Assembly (NCBI GenBank): GCA_038521865.1
Contig: JBCBKO010000004.1
Coordinates: 231,685-295,684 of the forward strand
DNA length: 64,000 nucleotides
Origin: CALBPI01 sp038521865
GTDB taxonomy: Bacteria > Pseudomonadota > Gammaproteobacteria > Steroidobacterales > Woeseiaceae
Reading direction: 5' to 3'
The notes below the pieces were generated by a model. The model saw nothing but the letters and a program-made list of their open reading frames with translations, searched no databases and was not told the DNA's origin. Of this stretch, positions 17,913 to 27,700 are shown piece after piece. Made by a program: the position numbers and the translations under genes. Each line of letters starts with the position of its first letter. The stretch's first letter is position 1.

Positions 17913-19445
17913 ATGAAAATATCAAGAATCAATCACTTGTGGGGTTTGGTGGCGATCGTGTCATCCGCTATGGCAGTCGACAGTCTGCATGCAGACACAA
18001 CCCTCACAATCTACAGCAGAGCAACGCCGGGTGCGGTTAGCCCGGACCTCTATCGACCTGGCGTGCGCAATGGTAGCTATTTCGGTCAGTCGGTACCCGG
18101 CTACGCCATCGTGCGCGACGATCGCAAACTCAGCCTGACGCGCGGTCGCGGTCTTGTCTCGATTACGGATGTGGCGGCTTTGCTGGATCCGACCACAGTT
18201 CGATTGACTTCGCTAACCGACCCCGACGGCACTCAGGTTGTCGAACAGGACTTCCGATTCGATCTGGTGGGTAGCCAGAAGCTGATGCAGCGCTACATCG
18301 ACCAACAGATCACGGTCGAGCAGCGTGTGGGCGATGGTATCCGCGAGGTGAGTGGCACACTACTGAGCACCGACGGTGGGCTCGTATTGCAGTCGGACGA
18401 CGGTGGTGTCGCTATTCTGTCTGATTGGCAGAACATCCGATTCGGTGCACTTCCCGGTGGACTGATGACTCGCCCGACGTTGATCTGGGACATCAACTCC
18501 CGTCGCGGTGGCGAGCAAGAAGCGCGCATTAGTTATGAGACGCAAGGGATGACCTGGTGGGCAGACTACAACCTGACCTGGACGCCAGATCGGAACGCGC
18601 AAACGGGCAATCTCGATGTGGCCGCTTGGGTGAGTATCCTCAACCAAACGGGGACAAGCTTCGACGACACCGGGCTCAAATTGGTTGCAGGCGACGTGCA
18701 GCGAGCCCCCGCGGGTTTCTCAAGAGCTCGGGAACGCGAGGCAATGCGCGCTGTATCAGCCGATCTCTCGGTTGCGCAGGGCTTCGATGAGAAGGCATTT
18801 TTCGAGTTCCATCTCTACACCCTGGGCAGAACGACCGATCTGCCGGATCAGTCGACAAAACAAATGGCCTTGTTCCCGGCCGTCACCAGCGTGCCGGCGA
18901 CCAAGCGCCTGGTCTATAACGCGCTCAATTTTGGCGCAGGTTTGGGTTATGGCATCACGGATCCCAACTTCGGGAACACAGGCAACTCGAAGGTCGACGT
19001 CTACATTGAATTCGAAAACCGCAAGCAGCATGGTCTCGGGGTGCCCTTGCCGGCGGGCCGCATCCGGGTGTCACAACTGGATGAGGCGGATGGCAGTCTC
19101 GAGTTTGTTGGTGAGGACGTGATCGCCCATACACCACGCAACGAAACCGTGCGTATTCGTCTCGGATCGGCATTCGACGTTGTCGGGTCGCGAAAGCAAA
19201 CCAATTACAACCTCGATACTCGCGCTCGGGTGTTGACGGAAACCGTCGAAATCACGTTGACCAACCGCAAAGACGAAAGTCAGACTGTCACCGTAGCAGA
19301 GCCTTTGTATCGTTATGCAAACTGGGCGATCAGCAATGCCACGGACGATTTTGAGAAAATCGACTCACGAATGGTCCATTTTGAGGTCGACGTGCCAGCC
19401 GATAGTAAGAAAGTCGTGCGCTACGACATCCGCTACACCTGGTGA
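17913..19445 (+). CDS. Exported DUF4139 protein
   Basis: 510 residues from ATG 17913, with AGGGG upstream. The signal peptide ends near S-L-H-A-D. The body matches DUF4139 proteins, with A-D-Y-N-L-T-W-T, W-V-S-I-L-N-Q-T-G and L-K-L-V-A-G-D-V-Q in the middle and a C-terminal beta-rich part (V-E-I-T-L-T-N-R-K, ending Y-D-I-R-Y-T-W). The fold is beta-sandwich-like and the location periplasmic or surface. No function is established. It is divergent from the TPR-TonB gene (139 bases between starts). Confidence 0.85.
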   Translation: MKISRINHLWGLVAIVSSAMAVDSLHADTTLTIYSRATPGAVSPDLYRPGVRNGSYFGQSVPGYAIVRDDRKLSLTRGRGLVSITDVAALLDPTTVRLTSLTDPDGTQVVEQDFRFDLVGSQKLMQRYIDQQITVEQRVGDGIREVSGTLLSTDGGLVLQSDDGGVAILSDWQNIRFGALPGGLMTRPTLIWDINSRRGGEQEARISYETQGMTWWADYNLTWTPDRNAQTGNLDVAAWVSILNQTGTSFDDTGLKLVAGDVQRAPAGFSRAREREAMRAVSADLSVAQGFDEKAFFEFHLYTLGRTTDLPDQSTKQMALFPAVTSVPATKRLVYNALNFGAGLGYGITDPNFGNTGNSKVDVYIEFENRKQHGLGVPLPAGRIRVSQLDEADGSLEFVGEDVIAHTPRNETVRIRLGSAFDVVGSRKQTNYNLDTRARVLTETVEITLTNRKDESQTVTVAEPLYRYANWAISNATDDFEKIDSRMVHFEVDVPADSKKVVRYDIRYTW

Positions 19446-19449
19446 AGGC

Positions 19450-19881
19450 TCAACCGAATGCGACGACGCAGGCGAGAGTGATACTGACTACCAGCGTCAA
19501 CGCCGCGCGTAAGCGTCGAAACCACGCCGGATAGCGGTCGAGCATGCTGATGCGCTCCCACAGATACCAGGCGGGAAATGCAACGCCGAACGCCAGTAAA
19601 TCCTGCGGTGCAGGTAGCGATAGCGCGACCCATGCGAATAACGGCGGAATCACGCTCGCGACGAAATCGCGAGGGCTGTTGTGGTCGGGTGTGGCGACGG
19701 CGATGCCCCAATGGATGGCGCCCAGAAAGCTAAGAATGGTAGCGGCATAGCCGGCAAGCAGGCCCGTGCCCGAGAATTCGCCAAGGTCTACCCCGAGGAT
19801 GACGGCGAGACTGAGCGCCACGAATGGGATCAGTCCGCCATAACCCAGCGCCAACGCCGTGGCTCTGCCCTCGGATGGCAT
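19450..19881 (-). CDS. DUF3429 inner-membrane protein
   Basis: 143 residues with five hydrophobic segments. The family hallmark is F-L-G-A-I-H-W-G between segments 2 and 3, then P-x-W-Y-L-W-E. DUF3429 proteins are small inner-membrane proteins of unknown role. The start lies 3 bases after the mscS stop, so the two are co-transcribed. Its stop is 4 bases from the convergent DUF4139 stop. Confidence 0.85.
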   Translation of the reverse strand: MPSEGRATALALGYGGLIPFVALSLAVILGVDLGEFSGTGLLAGYAATILSFLGAIHWGIAVATPDHNSPRDFVASVIPPLFAWVALSLPAPQDLLAFGVAFPAWYLWERISMLDRYPAWFRRLRAALTLVVSITLACVVAFG

Positions 19882-19884
19882 TGA

Positions 19885-20739
19885 TTAGTCCGCGTCCGGG
19901 GTGACCATGGTCACTTCGCGTTGCGGGAATGGAATCGAGATGCCTGCGTCGTCCAGGGCAAGCTTGATGTTCTTCGTGAGTGCGAAGCGCGTCGGCCAAT
20001 AGTCGCTGGTCTTCACCCACGGGCGCACCACGAAATTCACGCTGGAGTCCGCAAGCTCGCCGACCTCGACAGTGACGGTCTCGTCTTTCAGGACACGCTC
20101 GTCCCCCTCAACGGTTGCGCGCAGCACCTTCTCCGCTTCGCGAAGGTCGTCGCCGTAGCCGACGCCGATTACAAGATCGATACGTCGCTTGTCGAGAATG
20201 GAGTAATTCACGATCGAGCCTGACGTTACGTTGGCGTTGGGAACGATGATGCGGCGGTTATCCGGTGTGTTGAGGATGGTATTGAAAATTGTCACCTCCT
20301 GGACCGTGCCAGATTCGCCCGCAGCGTCGATGTAGTCACCAACCCGATAGGGCTTGAAGAACACGATCAGCACGCCGGATGCAAAATTCGCCAGCGATCC
20401 CTGCAACGCCAGACCGACCGCGAGGCCAGCGGCACCGAGTACAGCGATGACGGATGCCATCTGGAAACCGACTTGAGACAACGCGGCGATGATAATGAAC
20501 AAAGTCAGCAGGAAGTTGAGAATGTTCAGAAGGAAATTCTCAAGGATCGGCGCTAGATCCACGTTGTCGAAAATCTTCCGGGCTGCGCGCATCACCAAGC
20601 CTGCAATGAGGCGACCAACGATGAAAATCGCGATCGCGGAAAGCACTTTCAGACCAAAGTCGACACCGGTGGTCGTTAGGGTCTCATAAAGCGCGTCGAC
20701 GTCGACAAGTGAGGAAATTTCAAGGCTCGCGAAAAGCAT
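19885..20739 (-). CDS. mscS: Small-conductance mechanosensitive channel (MscS family)
   Basis: 284 residues, the same size as E. coli MscS. Three N-terminal membrane segments end in the pore helix with alternating Gly/Ala (V-L-G-A-A-G-L-A-V-G-L-A-L-Q-G-S-L-A-N-F-A-S-G), then the beta domain (F-K-P-Y-R-V-G-D-Y-I-D, I-V-P-N-A-N-V-T-S-G-S-I-V-N-Y) and the C-terminal alpha/beta cage. It opens under membrane tension on osmotic downshock. It precedes DUF3429 in a two-gene unit. Confidence 0.96.
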   Translation of the reverse strand: MLFASLEISSLVDVDALYETLTTTGVDFGLKVLSAIAIFIVGRLIAGLVMRAARKIFDNVDLAPILENFLLNILNFLLTLFIIIAALSQVGFQMASVIAVLGAAGLAVGLALQGSLANFASGVLIVFFKPYRVGDYIDAAGESGTVQEVTIFNTILNTPDNRRIIVPNANVTSGSIVNYSILDKRRIDLVIGVGYGDDLREAEKVLRATVEGDERVLKDETVTVEVGELADSSVNFVVRPWVKTSDYWPTRFALTKNIKLALDDAGISIPFPQREVTMVTPDAD

Positions 20740-20795
20740 GTTCGGGTCCCCGGTTGGTTAAACAACCCGAAAGTGTACGCGTTGATGGGATCGCT

Positions 20796-21707
20796 TCAAC
20801 TACCGCGCACCGATTGTCGTTTATTGGCGGGCTTGACCGTCAACGCGAGCGCGTTGCCTCCGAGTGAAATCAAGAGACCGATTAAGGCTGACTGCGTCCA
20901 GCGATATCCCTCGAAGACGGTAGAAATCAGCAATGCCACCACCGGCAGCATGACGGCGATGTAGGAGGAACGTGTTGCGCCAATGCGATCCAGAATCACG
21001 AGGTACAGGCCAAAGGCGATGGCCGTGCCGGGAATGGCGAGAAACAGCAGTGAGCTCACGTAGCTGAATTGCCAGTCGATCACAAATGGTGCGCCCGTGA
21101 CTGCGGCGAAAATCACCGACGCGCTGGCACCGATCCCCATCCCCCACACATTGACGGCGATGACTGGCAGTTTTCGCCGGGTGTTCCGGATGGCCGCCAT
21201 ATTCCCAAGCGAGGCCATGTACGACCCGATCAGAATCAACACAATGCCTTTAAAGGTCTCATCCGATAACGTGAGTTCCGAAATCTCGGGCCAGAACATT
21301 AATGCAATACCCGCCAGAGCCATCACGCCTGCGAGGAGTCCAAGCGGCTCGATCGCAGTGCCATAGAAGAAGCGTTCATTAACGGCATTGAACAACACCA
21401 TCACGGTGAACAACACGGCGACCAGACCGCTCGCCAGATAAGCGGTACCAGCGTAGATAAAGAAGTAATTCACCGAGAACATGAGAATGCCTTGAACCGC
21501 GACCGCCGGCAGGTCCTCACGCTCGATTCCGAGCCGGCGATTTCTCAGCCGCCCATAGGCCGCAAGGGCGAGTGCCGCGATGGCAAAACGGTAGGCGAGC
21601 GATACCTGTACCGGCACGAAGCCGAGTTGGTATTTCACCATGACCCAGGTAGAGCCCCAGATCAGCACCGTCGCCGCGTACAGGACCGCTGTCGGTGTGC
21701 TATTCAA
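20796..21707 (-). CDS. EamA/DMT-family transporter
   Basis: 303 residues with ten hydrophobic segments in two EamA repeats. The first begins Y-A-A-T-V-L-I-W-G-S-T-W and the second is at about 155-290. Family members export amino acids or metabolites, and the substrate is unknown. The start is TTG 21707, overlapping the stop of the MRJP-like gene by 8 bases, so translation is likely coupled. No better in-frame ATG lies before the first membrane segment. Confidence 0.92.
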   Translation of the reverse strand: MNSTPTAVLYAATVLIWGSTWVMVKYQLGFVPVQVSLAYRFAIAALALAAYGRLRNRRLGIEREDLPAVAVQGILMFSVNYFFIYAGTAYLASGLVAVLFTVMVLFNAVNERFFYGTAIEPLGLLAGVMALAGIALMFWPEISELTLSDETFKGIVLILIGSYMASLGNMAAIRNTRRKLPVIAVNVWGMGIGASASVIFAAVTGAPFVIDWQFSYVSSLLFLAIPGTAIAFGLYLVILDRIGATRSSYIAVMLPVVALLISTVFEGYRWTQSALIGLLISLGGNALALTVKPANKRQSVRGS

Positions 21708-22815
21708 CAGCGGCGATCAGTTGGGTCAGACCTGCCACCTTCAGAATGAAGAAAGGCGCGTTTTGCTCCATCGCCGGAGCGCCATCGAAAACGTAGGCGT
21801 CAAATGCCGCATCGGTAATCAACAAATCCCCTGTGGGGCTGAGCGCGAGACCTGCCGCCCAGCGAATCTGCGAGGTTTGAACCAGTGTGCGCAAACGACG
21901 ATCCCGGTCGATCAGATGCAACGCATGGTTATTGACGTCGGTAATCAAGAGTTGGTCGTTAGGCAGCACCAGCATCGCAGAGGAAAGGGGTTTATCGGCA
22001 AACCGCTCGATCGCGCCTGCGGCGTCGCTCTGTCCGCGCAAGAGTACCGAGAGCGGGATTCGATAGAGTCCGTCGTTCGCGAGCGCTGCCAGATACAGAT
22101 AGTCCTGCTGGCTATCGATCGCCAACGAGAACAACCCGGGTCGCCAGGTGAACGTGCCGGCGAAGTACTTCAGCGGTCCAGTGCCCGGATCCACGTACCA
22201 GTTGTCGGCGCTGATCGACGGCTCGCCCGCGAGTGTGCGACGAATATTGCCCGTACGCGCATCAACGATGATCAGCGCTGACTCCCGACGCCATGTGCCC
22301 GCATCGGCGATCAGGACATACCGGTCGTCGGCAGTGGTCACCAACGCCGTCAGGTGGGAGCCGAGCGGCGCCACGTCCGATAAATCGAATCTACCGGTCT
22401 GCTCGCCGGTTCGGGCATTGAAGCGGAACAGGGCAGGGGTGCCGATGCCGTGATTGCCGTGATCCAACACGAAGACCTGCCCCGTCGCTCCCGCCGTGAC
22501 GGCGGAGACCGTGTCGAAGACGCTTTGCTGTGCGTTGGCGTCCGGGAAGGGGACAGCGATGCCATCCTCGATTCTCAGTAGTTGGTTCGCATCGCTGCGC
22601 GCCTCGGGCTGCACCGTAAAGTAAACGGTGCCAGCGGGATCCACCGAGATGCTAGAGGGCGGGTGGTTGAAACGCAGGTGGTTGGTGATGACGGAGGCGT
22701 CGATTGCTGGCGTGCCTGCCGCGAACCGGAAATCGTTGCCACCGCCCCAAATCAGCCGGGCAACGCCGAGCGCAATCGCAAAGGTGACGGCAAATCCCAG
22801 GAAAACGCGCGGCAT
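21700..22815 (-). CDS. MRJP/yellow-like beta-propeller protein
   Basis: 371 residues. After an N-terminal hydrophobic anchor or signal (about 5-24) the body is a beta-propeller with phrases typical of the major royal jelly/yellow family: P-S-S-I-S-V-D-P-A-G-T-V-Y-F-T-V, F-D-T-V-S-A-V-T, V-F-V-L-D-H-G-N-H-G, L-F-R-F-N-A-R-T-G-E and a late L-L-I-T-D. It could equally be described as an SMP-30/NHL-type propeller. Known bacterial members are of unclear activity. The location should be periplasmic or membrane-anchored. It is coupled to the DMT transporter downstream. Confidence 0.72.
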   Translation of the reverse strand: MPRVFLGFAVTFAIALGVARLIWGGGNDFRFAAGTPAIDASVITNHLRFNHPPSSISVDPAGTVYFTVQPEARSDANQLLRIEDGIAVPFPDANAQQSVFDTVSAVTAGATGQVFVLDHGNHGIGTPALFRFNARTGEQTGRFDLSDVAPLGSHLTALVTTADDRYVLIADAGTWRRESALIIVDARTGNIRRTLAGEPSISADNWYVDPGTGPLKYFAGTFTWRPGLFSLAIDSQQDYLYLAALANDGLYRIPLSVLLRGQSDAAGAIERFADKPLSSAMLVLPNDQLLITDVNNHALHLIDRDRRLRTLVQTSQIRWAAGLALSPTGDLLITDAAFDAYVFDGAPAMEQNAPFFILKVAGLTQLIAAVE

Positions 22816-22825
22816 TAGCGGTGGG

Positions 22826-23458
22826 TCAGTTGGTGTGCCAGCGCAGGAACTGCGTGACGCAACGATCCAGGTGCGCGGTCTTCTCGGCTTCGGGGATATC
22901 TTCGATCGAGTGCATCATAAGACGCATCAGATAATGTCCTTCTACCAGAGCGAGGAATTCCTCTGCGGCCCGTTGTGGGTCGTCAATCGGCGCATAGTCA
23001 GGATCTCGGGATTCGGCCAAACAGCGTGCCAGCGTATCCATGGTGGCTTGCGGCCCGTTATCCCAGAACGCTTCCGAGAGCTGGGGGAATCCCTTGGTCT
23101 CTCCAATCAGCACTTTATATATGGAGACCACACCAGGGTCGCACAGCAAGTCGAGCAGGCGACGACCGATCGTTTCGAGAACAGTGGCGAGTGGTAGGTC
23201 CGGATGGGCGTCCTGCATGTCGAGCCCGTAGGCCCGCACCTTTGCCATGATGCAGGAGCGGAACAGGTCGTCCTTGTTCTGGAAGTGCGAATACACCGTC
23301 TGCTTCGACACGCCGGCTTCCTGCGCGATGGCATCCATTGAGGTGCGCGCGTAGCCAATGTCCATAAACAGCTCGCTCGCCGCCTGAAGAATGGCCTCAT
23401 GCTTCGTGTCGCATTTCGGGCGTCCCACCCGATTTTGTATAAGATTATCTGAAATCAA
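22826..23458 (-). CDS. TetR-family repressor, likely regulator of the RND operon
   Basis: 210 residues from TTG 23458. GTG 23428, giving V-G-R-P-K-C, is a good alternative and leaves the operator-like repeat at 23454-23468 outside the gene. The N-terminal helix-turn-helix is clear (A-I-L-Q-A-A-S-E-L-F, T-S-M-D-A-I-A-Q-E-A-G-V-S-K-Q-T-V-Y-S-H-F). The C-terminal ligand domain resembles the AefR group. It is divergent from an RND efflux operon, which strongly suggests local repression relieved by a toxic ligand. Confidence 0.93.
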   Translation of the reverse strand: MISDNLIQNRVGRPKCDTKHEAILQAASELFMDIGYARTSMDAIAQEAGVSKQTVYSHFQNKDDLFRSCIMAKVRAYGLDMQDAHPDLPLATVLETIGRRLLDLLCDPGVVSIYKVLIGETKGFPQLSEAFWDNGPQATMDTLARCLAESRDPDYAPIDDPQRAAEEFLALVEGHYLMRLMMHSIEDIPEAEKTAHLDRCVTQFLRWHTN

Positions 23459-23505
23459 ACTGGACAGTTCCGTAATTAGTGCTACAATTAATCAAACTGT
23501 ACGGT
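23454..23505. promoter_or_regulatory. Promoter with paired TetR operator candidates
   Basis: A rightward promoter for the efflux operon reads TGGACA (23461-23466), 16 bases, TACAAT (23483-23488), five of six in both boxes. Two near-identical 15-mers flank and overlap it: ATCAAACTGGACAGT (23454-23468) and ATCAAACTGTACGGT (23491-23505), differing at two positions and 37 bases apart. Each holds an ACTG-NN-C(A/G)GT inverted half. A bound repressor would cover the -35 box and the start-site region. Confidence 0.65.
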
Positions 23506-23577
23506 CTAGTATATCACAACCCCTCCAGATCCGGCATCCGCAAGCCGTCCCTTCTGGAGCACACAGGATGTCGAATC

Positions 23578-24747
23578 ATGATGATCGAATCGCTTCTCGT
23601 CCCTCTACGCCGTGGTCTTTTGGCGTCCGCGCTGGCTGTCCTGGCTGCGTGCGGTGCCCCAGAGTCCACAGACCCCGCACCCGCTGCTTTGCTGGTGGCG
23701 CCTTACACCGTTGCGCTTGAAAGCGAATACCTTACGGAGCAGCGCTTCAGTGGTGCTGTTGAAGCGGGCAGAAGCTCGCAACTCGGCTTCGAGCTCGGCG
23801 GCGAACTCGCCGACGTCAAAGTCGATGACGGGGCTGTGGTCAACGCCGGCGTCGTGCTTGCCAGACTGGATGACGCGCGTTTGATTGCGGCGCGTGATGC
23901 TGCGCAAGCCGCCCTCGATCAGGCCGCCGCGCAAGCCGCGCTCAGCGCGTCGACCTATGAGCGGATTGTCGAGGCTCGCGAATTCGACGGCGTGTCACAA
24001 CAAGAGCTCGACGAAGCGCTCGAACTCAAACAACGTACTGAGGCGGCTGAACTTGCCGCCGAGGCGCAGCTCGAACGGATTCTCGTCGACCTTAGGAAGA
24101 GCGTACTGCGTGCACCGTACGACGCATTGGTCGTCAGTCGTATGGCGGATGAAGGGCAGGTGCTTGCGGGTGGGCAACCGGTACTGAGTATTCAAGAACT
24201 CGCCGCGCCCGAGGTCCGCCTCGCGGTCACCAGCGCTGCGCTCGATCGTATGGCGGTGGGTGATCAGCTCACGCTGCGCGTGAACGGAGACGATGTCGAC
24301 GCCACAGTCACGGCGGTCGTCCCGAGGCGCGACGCCCGCACCCGTGCGGTTGATGTGCGACTGCAATTGCCCGAGCGCGCACCTGCACGGGTAGGCGATG
24401 TCGCGGAGCTCAAATTCGAGTCTATGATTTCGAGCGAAGGCTTTTGGGTGCCGCTCGAATCGCTGACCGAAGGTGCACGCGGTGTTTGGCATGTGCTTGC
24501 GATCAGCGATGACACATCCCTCCTGGCGCGCGACGTCATGCTCGAGACGGGCGCTACCCATATTCTTGAGCGCCGACCCGTCGAGATCATCCACTATGAT
24601 GAGACGCGGGTGTATGTGCGCGGTGCGCTTCGCGACGGTGACGACATCGTCGCGGGTGGGCTGCAACGCGTGGTCGCGGGGCAGGGCGTACGCATCGGCA
24701 ACCCTGATGAGTATCTTACCGACGCATCGGTAGGTCCGACATCATGA
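23578..24747 (+). CDS. RND efflux periplasmic adaptor lipoprotein
   Basis: 389 residues from ATG 23578 (ATG 23581 is equally possible), nine bases after AGGA. The lipobox is L-A-A-C with Cys near residue 22. The order is that of membrane-fusion proteins: a lipoyl/barrel-sandwich half (F-E-L-G-G-E-L-A-D-V-K-V-D-D-G), an alpha-helical hairpin rich in Ala/Gln/Glu (about 100-170), the second sandwich half (L-R-A-P-Y-D-A-L-V), then the beta-barrel and membrane-proximal domains. It links the inner-membrane pump to the outer-membrane channel. ATGA overlap couples it to the pump gene. Confidence 0.94.
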   Translation: MMIESLLVPLRRGLLASALAVLAACGAPESTDPAPAALLVAPYTVALESEYLTEQRFSGAVEAGRSSQLGFELGGELADVKVDDGAVVNAGVVLARLDDARLIAARDAAQAALDQAAAQAALSASTYERIVEAREFDGVSQQELDEALELKQRTEAAELAAEAQLERILVDLRKSVLRAPYDALVVSRMADEGQVLAGGQPVLSIQELAAPEVRLAVTSAALDRMAVGDQLTLRVNGDDVDATVTAVVPRRDARTRAVDVRLQLPERAPARVGDVAELKFESMISSEGFWVPLESLTEGARGVWHVLAISDDTSLLARDVMLETGATHILERRPVEIIHYDETRVYVRGALRDGDDIVAGGLQRVVAGQGVRIGNPDEYLTDASVGPTS

Positions 24748-27700
24748 GTGGCGCAGGCAACCCGGGTGTCGCTCGCTTTGCCGAGGCGATGTACCGCAAC
24801 CAGTACCTTCTGTGGCTGACGATCATCATCATCCTGATGGCCGGCTCGGCCGCGCTCAGCGGTTTGCCGCGGATCGAGGACCCGCGAATCACCAATCGCT
24901 ATCCGACAGTCATCACAGTTCTGCCTGGCGCATCCGCGGAACGGGTAGAGCTGCTCGTTACAGAGAAGCTCGAGAACGCGCTCGAGGAGCTGTCGGAGAT
25001 CAAGTTCATCCGCTCGACATCTCGTAATGGCATCTCGGTGCTGGCGATCGAGTTACAGGATTCCGTCGGGCCGGGTCAGAACGAACAAGTGTTCTCAAAG
25101 ATCCGAGACAAGATTGCCGATGCATCAGCAGAGCTTCCTGCCGGCGCCCTCGAGCCGGTTTTTGATGACAAAACCGAGGCGGTCGCCTTCAGCATTTTGA
25201 TTTCCATGCGCTGGACTCAGGATGATCGCGAGGCGCCGATGGGGCTCATGTATCGGCTGAGCCAGCAGCTTGCGGACAATCTGTTGACGATTCCTGGCAC
25301 AGACCTTGTGCGCTACTACGGCGCGCCCGAGGAGGAAATTTCGGTCACCATCGATCCGGACACGCTCGCTGAGATGGGTCTCAGCACCAGCGATGTTGCC
25401 AATCTCATTGCTGCTGGGGATCCAAAAGCGCCTGCCGGTGCGTTGCGCAGCGACTCGCGCGCACTGTTGCTCGAAGTCGAGGGCGACTTTGAGTCGGTCG
25501 ATCGCGTGCGACAAACCACGCTGGTGCCCAACGCCCGGGGCGGCGCGATTACGCTCGGAGATGTCGCGACAGTCGAGCGCGAATGGCTCGAACCCGCGGA
25601 CCAAATTGCCTATACGAATGGTGCGCGCAGTATCTTGCTCGGCGTAAGAACGTCCGGCTCAATTCGTCTTGATCAGTGGGCCGAAATCGCCCGCGAGCGC
25701 ATCGCCGAATACAACCGCACGCTGGGCGGTGGCATTGAAGCGACGATCGTGTTCGACCAGAGCGTCTACACCGAAGCCCGACTTGCTTCGCTCAGCTCCA
25801 ACCTCATGGCAGGTGCCATGGTGGTCATGCTTGTGGTCTTTGTTGGCATGGGGTGGCGCGCGGCGTTGATCGTCGGTTCGGCATTGCCACTGTCAGCGTC
25901 GATCACCGTGTTCGGACTTGGGCCCGCCGGTCAGCAGATTCATCAGATGAGCATCTTTGGCATGATCGTCGCGATTGGTTTGTTGATCGACGCTGCAATC
26001 GTGATGACCGATGAGGTCAAGAAGAAACTCGATGCTGGCAGCGAGAGAGTGGCCGCACTGCGCCATGCCGTGCAACACCTGTTCACACCGTTGTTGGCGT
26101 CCACCTTAACGACCGTGCTCGGCTTTATGCCGGTTTTCCTGCTTTCCGGTGCAATGGGTGATTTCGTTGGCCCGATTGCGATTTCGGTCGTGATGGCCCT
26201 GATCGCATCGTTCGTGCTTGCCATCACTGTTATCCCGGCGCTGTCGGCACAATTCATTCGCCGCTGCGAGCCCGGTCAGGTTCGTCACTGGTGGAGTGAC
26301 GGCGCGAGCAATCGCAAGCTATCCGATCGTTATCGGAATCTCCTGCGTGTTGCAGTTCGCAGACCGTGGCTGACCGTCGCCGCCTGCATGGTGTTGCCGA
26401 TTTCGGGCTTCATTCTGGCCGGCACTCTCGGGCAGGAGTTCTTCCCTGCCGCGGATCGCGACCAGTTCGAGGTTCAGGTCTGGATGCCCCCGGGCACAGC
26501 CATCGATGCAACGGCGAGACTGACACGCGAGATCGACGAGCGCCTACTCGATGAGCAGGGCATCACGGACGTACATTGGCTGGTCGGACACAGCTTCCCG
26601 ACGGTCTACTACAACCGGGTTATGAAGCGCCGCGGAGACGGCACCTACGCCCAGGCGGTGGTCTTCACCGAAGATGTGCAGTCTGCGAAGGCGTTGACGC
26701 GCGAATTGATGTTCGAGCTGCCGGATGCGTTCCCCGAAGCTCGGATTGTGGTGAACCCCTATTCGCAGGGACCACCTGTCGATGCGCCGGTTGGTTTGCG
26801 AATCGAAGGTCCTGACGTGAATGAGCTTGTGCGCCTCGGTGAGGAAGTGCGCAGGATCATGCATACCATTCCCGAGATTACGCAGACCTACGCGACCATT
26901 AGCAGCGGTGAGCCGGGATTGTCTTTCGTGCCTGATGAAGTTGCGCTGCGCGCCTCGGGTCTGACGTTGGCCCAGGTTGCCGGACAAATGCAGGCAAGCC
27001 TGGAGGGGCGTGTCGGTGGTGCGGTGTTGGATGGGCGCGAGGAGTTGCCGGTGCGCATCCGCTATCCCGCCGAATCGCGAGACACGGTGTCGCGCGTTGC
27101 CAGTACCAAATTGATCGGCGCGCAAGGTGCGGTTAATGCGCTCAGCGTCGGTGATCTTGAGTTGCGACCGGAGTTTGTGAGTATCACTCGAGAAAACCGC
27201 GTTCGAGCTAACCGTGTGTTTGCGTTTACCCGTCGCGATGCGCTGGCGGTCGATGTGTCGAACGAGGTTCGTGCGCGTTTGGCAGAGGCTGGATTCGAAT
27301 TGCCCCCGGGCTATCGCCTCCGCGGTGAGGGCGATAGCGACGCGCAGGCTGAGGCGATCGGCAAGCTGACCACCTATCTGCCGATTATCGGATTGTTGAT
27401 GGTGGCGACGATCATATTGTCGTTCCGTAGCCTGCGGCTTGCGACCGTCATTGGCACTGTCGCGTTCCTGTCCGTCGGACTCGGCATGCTCGGATTGTGG
27501 TTGGGTGGCTATGCGCGCGGGTTTAACGCGGTGATCGGTGTTGCCGGCCTGATTGGCGTTGCGATCAACGGCACGATCGTTGTGATGGCGGCCATTCGCG
27601 CGGACGCAGGCGCTTGTGTTGGCGACTGCGAGGGCATTGTCGAACAAACGGTGGGTGCGACTCGCCACATCGTCTCGACGGTATTCACAACGATCGGTGG

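Noticed and set aside
26544..27668. 374-codon open frame on the minus strand
   Set aside because: It lies entirely antisense to the RND permease and is Arg/His/Gln-rich, as expected for a shadow of GC-rich coding sequence.
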